The position numbers were made by a program, and so were the translations under genes. From positions 1 through 15,456 of the forward strand of contig JAEZXM010000237.1 in NCBI GenBank assembly GCA_023419875.1: DNA of 15,456 bases, read 5' to 3'. The stretch comes from Pseudomonadota bacterium (GTDB taxonomy: Bacteria; Myxococcota; Myxococcia; Myxococcales; Anaeromyxobacteraceae). The notes beneath the pieces are model-generated. The model made no database searches, was not told the origin of the DNA, and was given only the letters and a program-made list of their open reading frames with translations. Below are positions 7,463 through 14,310 of this stretch, one piece after another. The stretch's first letter is position 1; every line of letters starts with the position of its first letter.

Positions 7463-8329
7463 TCAGGAGGCCTTGGTCGTCGCCCGCGCCAGCGCCGCCG
7501 CGATCCCGGGATCGCCCGGGGCGACGCGGGCCGCCTGGCGGAGGAGGGTCTGCGCCACGTTCGGCTGGTTGCGGGCGAGCCGCTCCAGGGCTCGCGCATA
7601 GAGCGCCTCGGCTTCCGGCGAGCGTTCGCCGAACGTGGGCAGAGCGGTGTTCCTCGCCCAGCCGTCGGGTGGGACCATTGGCGGCGCGAAGGCGCCGTCC
7701 GGAAGCGCGCCCGGGCCGGCGCCGTCGCCGAGCACCTGCTTCCAGGCGGCGGGGTGGACCGAGGTCCCACGCTGGAGCGTCGCCCGCCGGTGCGCGAGCA
7801 GCGCGAAGAACGCGGGCTGGAGCGACGGCCACCGCTCGCGGAACCGATCGTGGAGCGCCTTCACCGTCGTCCCCTCGCCGATGGCGCGGACGAGGTCGAG
7901 CTGCTCCTCGGAGAGATCGATGATCACCTTCGGTGGCCGACCGAGGTAGACCATCGAGCGCAGGGCGATCCGGTCCGGCACCCGGGGTTGTGCCCGCAGG
8001 CCGGGCGAGCTCGCGACCAGGCGCGCGAACCAGGCCTCGGTGGCCGGCCGTGCGTCCCGATCGAAGGCGACCCCCAGGCGCCACGGGCTCACCTCGGACG
8101 TCCAGGCGATGCGCGCCGGCACCCGGAGGCCGTCCGAGAGGCCGTGCCCGTACAGGCGGAGCAGGATGGGATCGCCGCGGTGGACGAAGCGCGGAGAGTA
8201 GAGCCGGCACCCCGCCGCCCCCACGTCCTCGGTCTCTGCGTCAAAGGTCTTCCGGGCCGCCGTCACCGCCGCGATGCAACGCGCCATGACCCGCGGCGCC
8301 CGGCGGGGGTTCTCGATGAACTCCACCAT
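7463..8329 (-). CDS. PilZ-domain protein with C-terminal helical (TPR-like) repeat
   Basis: A 288-residue cytoplasmic protein. Residues 5-115 look like a PilZ domain, with the arginine motif RRAPR at 9-13, a beta strand ending RLGVAF at 84-89, and an acidic DVGAAG at 35-40. PilZ proteins bind cyclic di-GMP through RxxxR and D/NxSxxG; here the Ser of the second motif is Gly, so binding may be altered. The middle (about 125-190) is helical and charged. Residues 235-285 resemble a tetratricopeptide pair (EAEALYARALERLARNQPN, then VAPGDPGIAAALARA). The start is ATG at 8329. It lies 63 nt downstream of the nucleotidyltransferase gene on the same strand, probably the same transcript. After the TGA stop the same frame stays open for 39 codons encoding a hydrophobic segment. 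The function is unknown beyond the PilZ fold; a motility or surface-signalling role is a guess. Confidence 0.8.
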   Translation of the reverse strand: MVEFIENPRRAPRVMARCIAAVTAARKTFDAETEDVGAAGCRLYSPRFVHRGDPILLRLYGHGLSDGLRVPARIAWTSEVSPWRLGVAFDRDARPATEAWFARLVASSPGLRAQPRVPDRIALRSMVYLGRPPKVIIDLSEEQLDLVRAIGEGTTVKALHDRFRERWPSLQPAFFALLAHRRATLQRGTSVHPAAWKQVLGDGAGPGALPDGAFAPPMVPPDGWARNTALPTFGERSPEAEALYARALERLARNQPNVAQTLLRQAARVAPGDPGIAAALARATTKAS

Positions 8330-8392
8330 CGCGGCGGAACCTATCCCGGGATGGCGTCGAGGCTGGAGAGACGAGCAGGCGGGCGGTTGGCC

Positions 8393-8932
8393 TCACGCCG
8401 ATCGTCCGTCCTCGGCGACCGCCTCGATCTCGCCCGGGTGCCGGGCCAGCACGTCGGCGCAGCCCTCGTGCCCGGGCATCGCGCACAGCTCGGCGAAGAG
8501 CGCGGCGGGGAAGAAGACGGGGAGCCCCAGCCGGCCCTGGCGGCTCGAGGCGGCGAGGGCGCCCTGCCGCGGGCAGGCCGCGGCGGCCAGCGCTCGTAGA
8601 TGGTCCGCGTGCACGGGGACATCGCACGCCATCACCACCACACCGCGCGCCTCGGGTGCGCACTCCGCCACCCGCATCAGCCCGAGGCGCAACGAGCAGG
8701 CCTGGCCACCTCCGACCGCCTCGTTCGCGACGGTGGCCACCGGTAGGCCGGCGAGCGAGGCGCGGAGCTCGTCCGCCGGATCCCCCACCACGACCACCAC
8801 CGGCCAGAGCCGGGCGTCCAGCGCCGCTCGGACCGCGCGGCGCAGCCGCGGCTCGTCCACGCACGCAGGCCCTTCGCCGGCGGCGACGAGGACGATGCTC
8901 CCCACTCCTCGGACGAGGTCTTCGCGTTCCAC
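8393..8932 (-). CDS. Degenerate MobA-like nucleotidyltransferase
   Basis: A 179-residue protein resembling the MobA/MocA-like NTP transferase fold. Supporting segments are a first strand GSIVLVAAG near 13-21, VVVVVGDP after the first helices, VANEAVGGGQACSLRLGL (compare the NP..w..G...Sl..gl element of MocA), a DVP motif in VVMACDVPVHADHL, and GRLGLPVFFPAALFAEL near the C-terminus. The usual nucleotide-binding signature after the first strand, G-x-(S/G)-xRMG...K, is absent: the sequence reads AAGEGPACVDEPRLRR, with no Arg-Met-Gly and no Lys. It may therefore be inactive or have shifted function. The start is uncertain: GTG at 8932 is preceded by GGGAGA at short spacing, and GTG at 8905 would give 170 residues. 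Molybdopterin cytidylyl- or guanylyltransferase activity is suggested by family only. No molybdenum cofactor genes are nearby. Confidence 0.7.
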   Translation of the reverse strand: MEREDLVRGVGSIVLVAAGEGPACVDEPRLRRAVRAALDARLWPVVVVVGDPADELRASLAGLPVATVANEAVGGGQACSLRLGLMRVAECAPEARGVVVMACDVPVHADHLRALAAAACPRQGALAASSRQGRLGLPVFFPAALFAELCAMPGHEGCADVLARHPGEIEAVAEDGRSA

Positions 8933-9077
8933 GGTCTCCCGCGGCGCCGCCGGTGCGGTGCGCTGGTGCGGGAGATCTGCTCGGCCTGGCGCCGCCGGGC
9001 CGCACCGATCGCGTGGTGACCCCAATCGGGAGCGGGTCGCATGCCCAGGGATGCCGGTCCGTGTAAGCTCCGCGGGC

Positions 9078-9461
9078 ATGCGCGTTCCGACGCTCCTCGC
9101 CCTCGCGATCCTCACCGCCGCGGCTTGCGAGCGTGACTCCGAGTGGGAGCACGCGGCGAAGGTGCGGGCGATCTGCCGGGACCTCGAGCTGCGGAACGCG
9201 CCTGCGTCCGAGGCCGAGGAGCTCTTCGGGCCGCCGACGTGGACCGGCTGCGGTACCGGATTGCCACCCGTGACGGCAGATACCTGTCCCGCCGACGCCG
9301 CGATCTGCATCCGCGTCTTCTCCTTCCGGGCGAACCACGAGGTGCTCTGCGGCGGCCCTGCGTGCAGCTACGGGTGCGAGCTCCGCGCACCGGAGGCGGA
9401 TCCCGAGGCGACCTGCTCCGTCCGGTTCCTGAACGGCTCCGAACGGCCCGCCGCTCCCTGA
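9078..9461 (+). CDS. Cys-rich putative lipoprotein, hypothetical
   Basis: A 127-residue protein not recognised as a known family. The N-terminus (MRVPTLLALAILTAAAC) is a short signal peptide ending in Cys17, a weak lipobox because the -3 residue is Ala rather than Leu/Val. The mature part has eight further cysteines, including CGGPACSYGC near residues 95-104, which suggests disulphide bonding outside the cytoplasm. The start is ATG at 9078; an in-frame ATG nine codons upstream (9051) would add MPVRVSSAG, which fits a signal peptide less well. It is divergent from the nucleotidyltransferase gene and convergent with the sigma factor gene. Coding is supported by signal peptide logic and the even spread of Cys; overall confidence is moderate. 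Confidence 0.65.
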   Translation: MRVPTLLALAILTAAACERDSEWEHAAKVRAICRDLELRNAPASEAEELFGPPTWTGCGTGLPPVTADTCPADAAICIRVFSFRANHEVLCGGPACSYGCELRAPEADPEATCSVRFLNGSERPAAP

Positions 9462-9504
9462 CCGCCGCGGCTCGGGAGTGGCTGGGTGTGAGGGGCAACT
9501 TCTC

Positions 9505-9537
9505 GGTTCACGGTTCACGGTCGGCGGACCGTGAACC
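9505..9537. terminator. Strong hairpin between convergent genes
   Basis: An 11-bp perfect stem (arms 9512-9522 and 9527-9537, core GGTTCACGGT / ACCGTGAACC) closes a 4-nt loop. The left arm is preceded by a tandem copy of GGTTCAC at 9505, so the same right arm could also pair with 9505-9514. It lies 43 nt after the lipoprotein stop and 2 nt after the sigma factor stop on the other strand, so it probably acts as a bidirectional terminator. No T-run follows on either strand. Confidence 0.6.
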
Positions 9538-9539
9538 CC

Positions 9540-10223
9540 TCAGGCCGCGGGGAGGATGCGCGCGAGCACCGCTTGCACGACGCGGTCGCAGCGATGGGCC
9601 GGGAACGGGAAGGCGTCCTTGGCGTTCCGGCCGACCTCGCGGGTGAGCGCGTCCCGCAACGCGGCGCGGGCCCGGTGGAGGCGGACCTTCACGACCGCAT
9701 CGCTCACGTCGAGGGCCTGGGCCGTCTCCTCGGTCGAGAGCCCCTCCACCTCGCGGAGCAGGATGACCGTGCGGTGGATCGGCGGCAGCCCGTCGATGGC
9801 GCTCTCGAGCAGACCGAGAGCCTCGCGCGAGGCCGCCCGCTCCTCGGGGGTGGGCTCTTCGTGCATGGGAACCTCCGTGCCGGCGCCGGACTCGACCGGC
9901 ACCATCTGGCGACGCTTGCGAACCCTCCCGAGCGCCTCGTTGAGCCCGATCCGGATGAGCCAGGTCGAGAACGAGGAAAGGCCCTGGAACTCCCCGAGCG
10001 CGGTGTACGCACGGAGATAGGCTTGCTGCATCGCGTCCTCGACCTCCGTCTCGTCGCGGAGGATGCCGCGCACCGCCCGGTAGAGCCGGGTGTTGTGGCG
10101 GCGCATCAGGACCTCGAACAGCGCCGCGTCCCCCGCCTTGACGCGGGCAACGATCTCCTCGTCTGCCGGATACGCCTCCGGGCGGAGTCGGCCACTCGCT
10201 GCCGGCCTGGGGAAGGGCTCCAT
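9540..10223 (-). CDS. ECF-type RNA polymerase sigma factor
   Basis: A 227-residue sigma-70 family factor with only regions 2 and 4. Region 2 spans about 25-104, with DAMQQAYLRAYTALGEFQG at 63-81 (2.1/2.2), FSTWLIRIGLNEALGR at 85-100 and the basic VRKRR. An acidic linker (110-132) leads to region 4 (about 135-192), with LPPIHRTVILLREVEGLS and the recognition helix STEETAQALDVSDAVVKVRLHRARAAL region. A C-terminal tail of about 30 residues (AFPFPAHRCDRVVQAVL) carries one Cys. ECF factors direct polymerase to stress or envelope promoters and are usually held by an anti-sigma factor. No such gene adjoins it, so the tail may be regulatory. The start is ATG at 10223. It follows the CoA-binding protein gene by 31 nt and probably shares its transcript. 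Confidence 0.95.
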   Translation of the reverse strand: MEPFPRPAASGRLRPEAYPADEEIVARVKAGDAALFEVLMRRHNTRLYRAVRGILRDETEVEDAMQQAYLRAYTALGEFQGLSSFSTWLIRIGLNEALGRVRKRRQMVPVESGAGTEVPMHEEPTPEERAASREALGLLESAIDGLPPIHRTVILLREVEGLSTEETAQALDVSDAVVKVRLHRARAALRDALTREVGRNAKDAFPFPAHRCDRVVQAVLARILPAA

Positions 10224-10254
10224 GCCTTGGTTCGATGTGGGCGGCGCCCAGAGG

Positions 10255-10722
10255 TTACGAGGATCGCCTCGCGAGCTTCCGCTTGCGGAACCAGCCGTGC
10301 AGCCGGTGCCCGAGGCCCGTTCCCGGCAGGACCATGAACGGACAGAGGTCGGTCACGGGGGCCACCCCCGCCGCCGCGCACTCGTCGAGGGCGGCCGGCG
10401 AGCTGGATCCGGGGCCCGCGCCACGGTGGAACCAGATCTGCCGCACGCCGCGTGCGAGCGCGTCGTGCGCGGCACGCGCGGCGGCGTCCGGGGAGACGAG
10501 GAGGAATACTCCCTCCACGGGAGGCTCGATCTCGGCGACGCTCGAGAAGGCCCTACGGCCGTCGATCTCCGCGGCCGCCGGATGGACCGGCACGACGTCG
10601 TACCCCCGTTCGAGGAACGCTTCGTAGACTCGTCGGGAGAAGCTCGCGGGATCGCGGGACACGCCGACGAAGGCGAAGCGCCGGAGCTCGAGGAACCGTT
10701 CGGCTGCCTGGATGGCGTTCAC
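10255..10722 (-). CDS. CoA-binding protein, YccU-like
   Basis: A 155-residue single-domain Rossmann protein of the CoA_binding_2 type. The dinucleotide/CoA loop is FAFVGVSRDP at about 17-26, followed by YDVVPVHPAAAEIDG (HP...EI.G), the strand VEGVFLLVSP, and RQIWFHRGAG. The conserved DLCPFM occurs near 124-129. The C-terminus ends in a basic stretch (FRKRKLARRSS). The start is GTG at 10722, with a strong GGAGG 6 nt upstream. Family members bind CoA in the cytoplasm and their physiological role is poorly known. It lies between the exported repeat protein gene and the ECF sigma gene on the same strand. Confidence 0.92.
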   Translation of the reverse strand: MNAIQAAERFLELRRFAFVGVSRDPASFSRRVYEAFLERGYDVVPVHPAAAEIDGRRAFSSVAEIEPPVEGVFLLVSPDAAARAAHDALARGVRQIWFHRGAGPGSSSPAALDECAAAGVAPVTDLCPFMVLPGTGLGHRLHGWFRKRKLARRSS

Positions 10723-10731
10723 GGTGGACCT

Positions 10732-10736
10732 CCGGA
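10732..10736 (-). promoter_or_regulatory. Ribosome binding site fixing a GTG start
   Basis: On the minus strand, a canonical GGAGG just upstream of the GTG at 10722 supports that codon as the true start of the CoA-binding protein gene. Confidence 0.7.
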
Positions 10737-10780
10737 ATCGGGGCCGGAGCGTAACGCATTTCCCAGGCGGCAGGCGCGAC

Positions 10781-10816
10781 CGGCGGGGGCGATCCGTCGT
10801 GAGACCGCCCCCGCCG
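10781..10816 (-). terminator. GC-rich hairpin after the exported repeat protein gene
   Basis: An 11-bp perfect stem (10781-10791 paired with 10806-10816, core GGCGGGGGCG / CGCCCCCGCC) with a 14-nt loop, 20 nt past the TGA stop at 10837 on the minus strand. It probably ends or attenuates transcription between the exported protein gene and the CoA-binding protein gene. No T-tract is present. Confidence 0.6.
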
Positions 10817-10836
10817 CGTGAGCCGGGCGTGACCCG

Positions 10837-11163
10837 CTACTCGGTCGTGGTGCCCGTGTCCGTCCCGTTCGCGGCGTCCGAACCCAGGCCGGTGTCGGTC
10901 CCGCTCGTCGCATCCGAACCCATGCCGGTATCGGTGCCCGTCCCCGCGTCGGTGCCGGCGCCGGTGTCGGTCCCGCTCGTCGCCTCTGCGCCGGTGCCCA
11001 GGTCCTCCGTCGTCCCTGTACCGCTCACCGCCTCGGAGCCGGTGCTCATCTCCTCGGACTCGGTGGTGTCGGACGCGGCCGCGTCGCCCTCCGCCAGCGC
11101 CCGCCCGCCGAGCGCGATGGCGGCCAGCCCTGCGACCAGCAGGTATCTCAGCTTCCTGTTCAT
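10837..11163 (-). CDS. Exported Thr/Gly/Ser/Asp-rich repeat protein, hypothetical
   Basis: A 108-residue protein of unknown function. Residues 1-24 form a clear signal peptide (MNRKLRYLLVAGLAAIALGG, then RALA before cleavage). The rest is low complexity, dominated by variants of SGTDTG, GSDA and GTDAG; the mature part is very acidic, lacks Cys and is probably disordered. Two copies of a 24-nt DNA repeat within it encode ATSGTDTG. The start is ATG at 11163 with GGAGGGGG 6 nt upstream, a strong site that supports real expression. It heads a minus-strand group with the CoA-binding protein and ECF sigma factor, with a hairpin between. Possible roles are a surface or periplasmic stress protein; nothing in the sequence decides this. 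Confidence 0.8.
   Translation of the reverse strand: MNRKLRYLLVAGLAAIALGGRALAEGDAAASDTTESEEMSTGSEAVSGTGTTEDLGTGAEATSGTDTGAGTDAGTGTDTGMGSDATSGTDTGLGSDAANGTDTGTTTE
10888..10983. repeat. 24-bp perfect direct repeat within the exported protein gene
   Basis: Identical 24-nt units at 10888-10911 and 10960-10983 lie 72 nt (24 codons) apart in frame. Degenerate versions fill the space between and beyond, to about 10850 and 11060. This is the DNA basis of the SGTDTG-rich protein repeat and could allow length variation by slippage. Confidence 0.8.
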
Positions 11164-11411
11164 CTCGTGCCCCCTCCGTAACGTGCCACCGCTTCATTGC
11201 GGCAGCCGCGCCCCCCAAGCGCCCACCTCTTCGATCGTTGCCCGGACGGCGCCCCGGCCGCAGGACCTCGCCTCTGCCGTGGCTGCGAGAAAGCTGCGCA
11301 TGACGATGCGGCGCACAACCAGCGGCGGCGATCGGGCGCAAGGGGGTCTTCGCCGCTGCTCCGGTTGGAGCGCCGCCGGACGGACGGCCCCGCCCTACCT
11401 TGCCGTCGCCC
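11164..11411. other. Divergent intergenic region
   Basis: This 248-nt gap separates the starts of the exported protein gene (minus) and the glycosyltransferase gene (plus), so it should hold two divergent promoters. No consensus -35/-10 or sigma-54 element, tRNA or operator is convincing. A 35-codon minus-strand frame (11194-11301) has no support. Confidence 0.5.
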
Positions 11412-12362
11412 ATGGACGCCAGCGCGGTCGCCGTGGTCCCGGTCCACCTGCGGACACCTCGCGATGCGGCCTTGCTGCTGCGAGGGGCGGAGGCCCTCGC
11501 CCGGGAGGCGGTCGTTGCGCGGATCGTCATCATCGACGACGCCAGCCCGACCGTGCTTCCGCCCCTGCCCGACCGCGCGGAGGTGTTGGTCCTCCACCGG
11601 AACGCAGGACCCGCGGCCGCGCGAAACCGAGGGATCGAGCGAGCGCTCGCCCTCGGGGCCCGGGCCGTCCTCTTCACCGATCACGATTGCGTATGCGACG
11701 CAGGCTGGGCCGCCGCGCTCGTCCGCGCCCTCGCGGAGGGACACGCCGGAGCGAGCGGGGTCACGCGCTCGCTCGGCCGCACGCTGCTCGACCGCTACCA
11801 GGACTTCGCCGGCGCCATGAACGGGCGCTGGGCGCTCCCCGGCCACGCCGCCCTCCTGTACGGGCCATCCTGCAACCTCGCGGTCCGGGCGGACGCGCTG
11901 GGCGCGACCCGCTTCGACGAGCAGTTCCCGAGCGCGGCGGGCGAGGACCTCGACTTCTGCCTCCGACTCCGGCGGGCCGGCACGATCGCCTTCGTGCCGG
12001 GCGCGGTGGTCCGCCACGACTTCGGCTACCGCAACGGGCTGGCCGGCCTCGGCCGCTTCCTCGGGCAGATCCGGCGCTACGCCTCGGCCGACCCGCTGCT
12101 CCAGGAGAAGCACCCGGAGCTCCGTACCCTGCGCTCCGAGGCCTGCGCCGCCGCCGACGTTCTCGCCGCCGTGCCGCCGCTCGATCCCTCCGCGTACCGC
12201 CGCGCCGCGCTGTCCCGGGTGCGACCCCGGAGGCTGGTGCCCCTCTTCTTCCTCGTGAAGCACCTCTCCCGCGCGGCCTACCGGAGGGGCCAGCGCCATC
12301 CCGCGCGGTGGCGAGCCCACGATCCGGACCCGGTGCTTCCCGGCTCGCCCGCAGCGACCTGA
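11412..12362 (+). CDS. Family 2 glycosyltransferase
   Basis: A 316-residue GT-A fold glycosyltransferase. Visible features are the first strand VAVVPVHLRTP (6-16), the nucleotide-binding IVIIDDASP (38-46), RNAGPAAARNRGI (63-75, typical of GT2), the metal-binding DHD at 90-92 in VLFTDHDC, SCNLAVR near 153-159 and the catalytic-base region GEDLDFCLRLRRAG at 177-190. A basic C-terminal part with LVPLFFLVKHLSRAAYRRG suggests membrane association rather than a full transmembrane segment. The start is ATG at 11412; an in-frame TTG at 11400 is possible, and no clear Shine-Dalgarno is seen for either. Only 3 nt separate it from the ABC exporter gene, so the two are one operon. The donor sugar and acceptor are unknown; a lipid-linked acceptor is inferred from the partner. 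Confidence 0.92.
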   Translation: MDASAVAVVPVHLRTPRDAALLLRGAEALAREAVVARIVIIDDASPTVLPPLPDRAEVLVLHRNAGPAAARNRGIERALALGARAVLFTDHDCVCDAGWAAALVRALAEGHAGASGVTRSLGRTLLDRYQDFAGAMNGRWALPGHAALLYGPSCNLAVRADALGATRFDEQFPSAAGEDLDFCLRLRRAGTIAFVPGAVVRHDFGYRNGLAGLGRFLGQIRRYASADPLLQEKHPELRTLRSEACAAADVLAAVPPLDPSAYRRAALSRVRPRRLVPLFFLVKHLSRAAYRRGQRHPARWRAHDPDPVLPGSPAAT

Positions 12363-12365
12363 CCC

Positions 12366-14201
12366 GTGCGAACCTACCTCCGGCTCTTCCGCTTCGCGCG
12401 GCCCTTCCGCTGGCGTCTCGCCGCGGCGCTCGGGGCGATGATGGTGTTCGCCGCGACCAACTCGCTCTACGTGGTTCTCCTCGGGCCGGTGCTCTCGTTC
12501 CTCTTCTCGGGCGGGCAGTCCGGGGCGGGCGACGCGCTCGCGCGGATCCTGCCGCGCTGGCTCGACCTGTCCGGTGTACTCGCGGGGGCGGACGCCCGCT
12601 CGATGCTGGCGATCCTCCCCATCCTCGTCTTCGGGGTGGCGCTGGTGAAGGGCGTCGCCTTCTTCACGCAGCACTACCTGATGGCCTCGGTCTCCTCCGG
12701 GATGGTGGCGGACCTCCGGTGCGCGCTCTTCGATCGGCTCGTCGCGCTCTCGCCCGCGTTCCACTCCCGGCACCACTCCGGCGACCTGCTCAGCCGCTTC
12801 AACCAGGACGTCGCGATGGTGCAGCTCGCGGTCACCGAGGCGATCGCGAGCTACCTGCGAGACGGAATCACCGTCGTCTGGATGCTCGCCACCTGCTTCT
12901 GGATGGACTGGCGGATGTCGCTGATGGCCTTCTGCGCGATCCCCGCGACGTTCTTCCCGGTGGTGCGGATGGCACGGCGGCTGCGGCGGACCACCGGACA
13001 GTCGGCCGCGAGCCTCGGGAAGATCTCCGAGATCACCCTCGAGACGCTGGGCGGCATCCGCGTCGTCCAGGCGTTCGGGATGGAAGGGTACGAACGCGGC
13101 CGCTTCCGGGGCGCGATCCGCTCGCTGCTCCGGTTCGAGCTGGGCATCGCACGGCTCCGCGCCTTCTCCTCGCCGTTCATGGAGGTGATGGCCGCCGGCG
13201 GCATCGCCTTCACGATCTGGTGGGTCGGCGGGGAGATCCTCGCCGGGCGCCTCGAGGCCGCGAAGCTCCTTTCCTTCATGACGGCGGTCCTGATGCTGTA
13301 CCAGCCGGTGAAGCAGCTCGGTCGCGGGGGCCAGCTCGTCATGATGGGCGCGGCCTCGGGCGACCGCGTGTTCTACGTGCTCGACTCGACCGCGGCGGTG
13401 CCGGACGAGGGCGCGGAGGCGCTCCCGCCGCTGCGCGACGCCATTCGCTACGAGCGGGTGACCTTCGCGTACGGCGATCGCCCGGTGATCGAGGAGGTGG
13501 ATCTCACGCTCCGACGCGGCGAGGTCGTCGCCGTCGTGGGGCCCTCGGGCGGGGGAAAGACCACGCTTTCGAACCTGTTGCCCCGCTTCTGGGACCCGCA
13601 GGGAGGCCGGATCACCGTGGATGGGCGCGACGTGCGGAGCGTCACGCTCGCGAGCCTGCGGGCGCAGATCGCGATGGTCGGGCAGGAGACCGTGCTCTTC
13701 AACGACACGGTCCGCGCGAACATCGCGTATGGGCGCCCCGACATCGGACAGGAGGCAGTGGAGCGCGCGGCGCGGTTGGCCCAGGCCCACAGCTTCATCT
13801 CCCAGCTGCCGCAGGGCTACGACACGGTGGTGGGCGAGCGCGGGGTGCTCCTCTCGGGCGGGCAGCGCCAGCGGATCGCCATCGCGCGCGCGTTCCTCAA
13901 GGACGCGCCGATTCTCGTGCTCGACGAGGCGACGAGCGCGCTCGACGCGGAGTCGGAGCGAGAGGTGCAGCGGGCCCTCGACGCGCTGATGCGGCTGGAC
14001 GGGCAACGGAAGCGGACGACGCTGGTGATCGCGCACCGGCTGTCGACCATCCGTCACGCGGACCGGATCGTGGTGCTGGTGGAGGGGCGCGTGGTCGAGG
14101 AGGGGAGGCACGAGGAGCTCCTCGACCGCGCCGGTGAGTACGCGAGGCTGTGGCGGAGCTTCGAGGGGAAGGAGCGGCCGCAGGCGGCGGAGGTGGGGTG
14201 A
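12366..14201 (+). CDS. MsbA-like ABC exporter (fused membrane and ATPase domains)
   Basis: A 611-residue half-transporter that would work as a homodimer in the inner membrane. Membrane segments lie near residues 18-45, 80-100, 160-200 and 270-315, an ABC exporter type 1 layout. The nucleotide-binding domain (about 358-590) has Walker A GPSGGGKTT (392-400), Q-loop Gln440, signature LSGGQ (496-500), Walker B ILVLDE (516-521, catalytic Glu521) and H-loop His557 in IAHRLS. All ATPase residues are intact. The closest broad group is MsbA/lipid A or glycolipid flippases, but multidrug exporters share this architecture. The start is GTG at 12366, 3 nt after the glycosyltransferase stop. With that partner, export of a glycosylated lipid or glycan precursor is the best inference. 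The next feature downstream is the REP-like repeat, 25 nt after the stop. Confidence 0.94.
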   Translation: MRTYLRLFRFARPFRWRLAAALGAMMVFAATNSLYVVLLGPVLSFLFSGGQSGAGDALARILPRWLDLSGVLAGADARSMLAILPILVFGVALVKGVAFFTQHYLMASVSSGMVADLRCALFDRLVALSPAFHSRHHSGDLLSRFNQDVAMVQLAVTEAIASYLRDGITVVWMLATCFWMDWRMSLMAFCAIPATFFPVVRMARRLRRTTGQSAASLGKISEITLETLGGIRVVQAFGMEGYERGRFRGAIRSLLRFELGIARLRAFSSPFMEVMAAGGIAFTIWWVGGEILAGRLEAAKLLSFMTAVLMLYQPVKQLGRGGQLVMMGAASGDRVFYVLDSTAAVPDEGAEALPPLRDAIRYERVTFAYGDRPVIEEVDLTLRRGEVVAVVGPSGGGKTTLSNLLPRFWDPQGGRITVDGRDVRSVTLASLRAQIAMVGQETVLFNDTVRANIAYGRPDIGQEAVERAARLAQAHSFISQLPQGYDTVVGERGVLLSGGQRQRIAIARAFLKDAPILVLDEATSALDAESEREVQRALDALMRLDGQRKRTTLVIAHRLSTIRHADRIVVLVEGRVVEEGRHEELLDRAGEYARLWRSFEGKERPQAAEVG

Positions 14202-14226
14202 CGCGCGTCGCGCGGGTCGCGTCCCG

Positions 14227-14266
14227 ACCCAGGTGTCCGTTTCGCGGACGGGCGGCCGCGGCGCGG
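14227..14266 (+). repeat. Left REP-like palindromic repeat
   Basis: It begins ACCCAGGT, followed by the hairpin GTCCGTTTCGCGGAC (stem 14235-14239 with 14245-14249, loop TTTCG), then a CGGCCGCG core and CGCGG. It starts 25 nt after the ABC exporter stop codon. Confidence 0.65.
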
Positions 14267-14310
14267 ACCATCGGCGGAGCGCGGATGCTGAGGGATCGCG
14301 GGCCTGGCGC

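Noticed and set aside
8933..9310. N-terminal extension of the MobA-like protein to an ATG at 9310
   Set aside because: It crosses the divergent intergenic region and overlaps the lipoprotein gene; the extra residues show no fold.
11194..11301. 35-codon minus-strand frame upstream of the exported protein gene
   Set aside because: No ribosome site, no recognisable product, and such frames arise easily at this GC content.
11160..14111. Long minus-strand frame opposite the glycosyltransferase and ABC exporter
   Set aside because: It is the antisense shadow of two well-supported genes and has His/Glu/Arg-rich low-complexity translation.
10712..14137. Very long plus-strand frame (over 1,100 codons) across several genes
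   Set aside because: It spans two minus-strand genes, an intergenic gap and both plus-strand genes in another frame; composition is Arg/Gly/Pro-rich with no domain.
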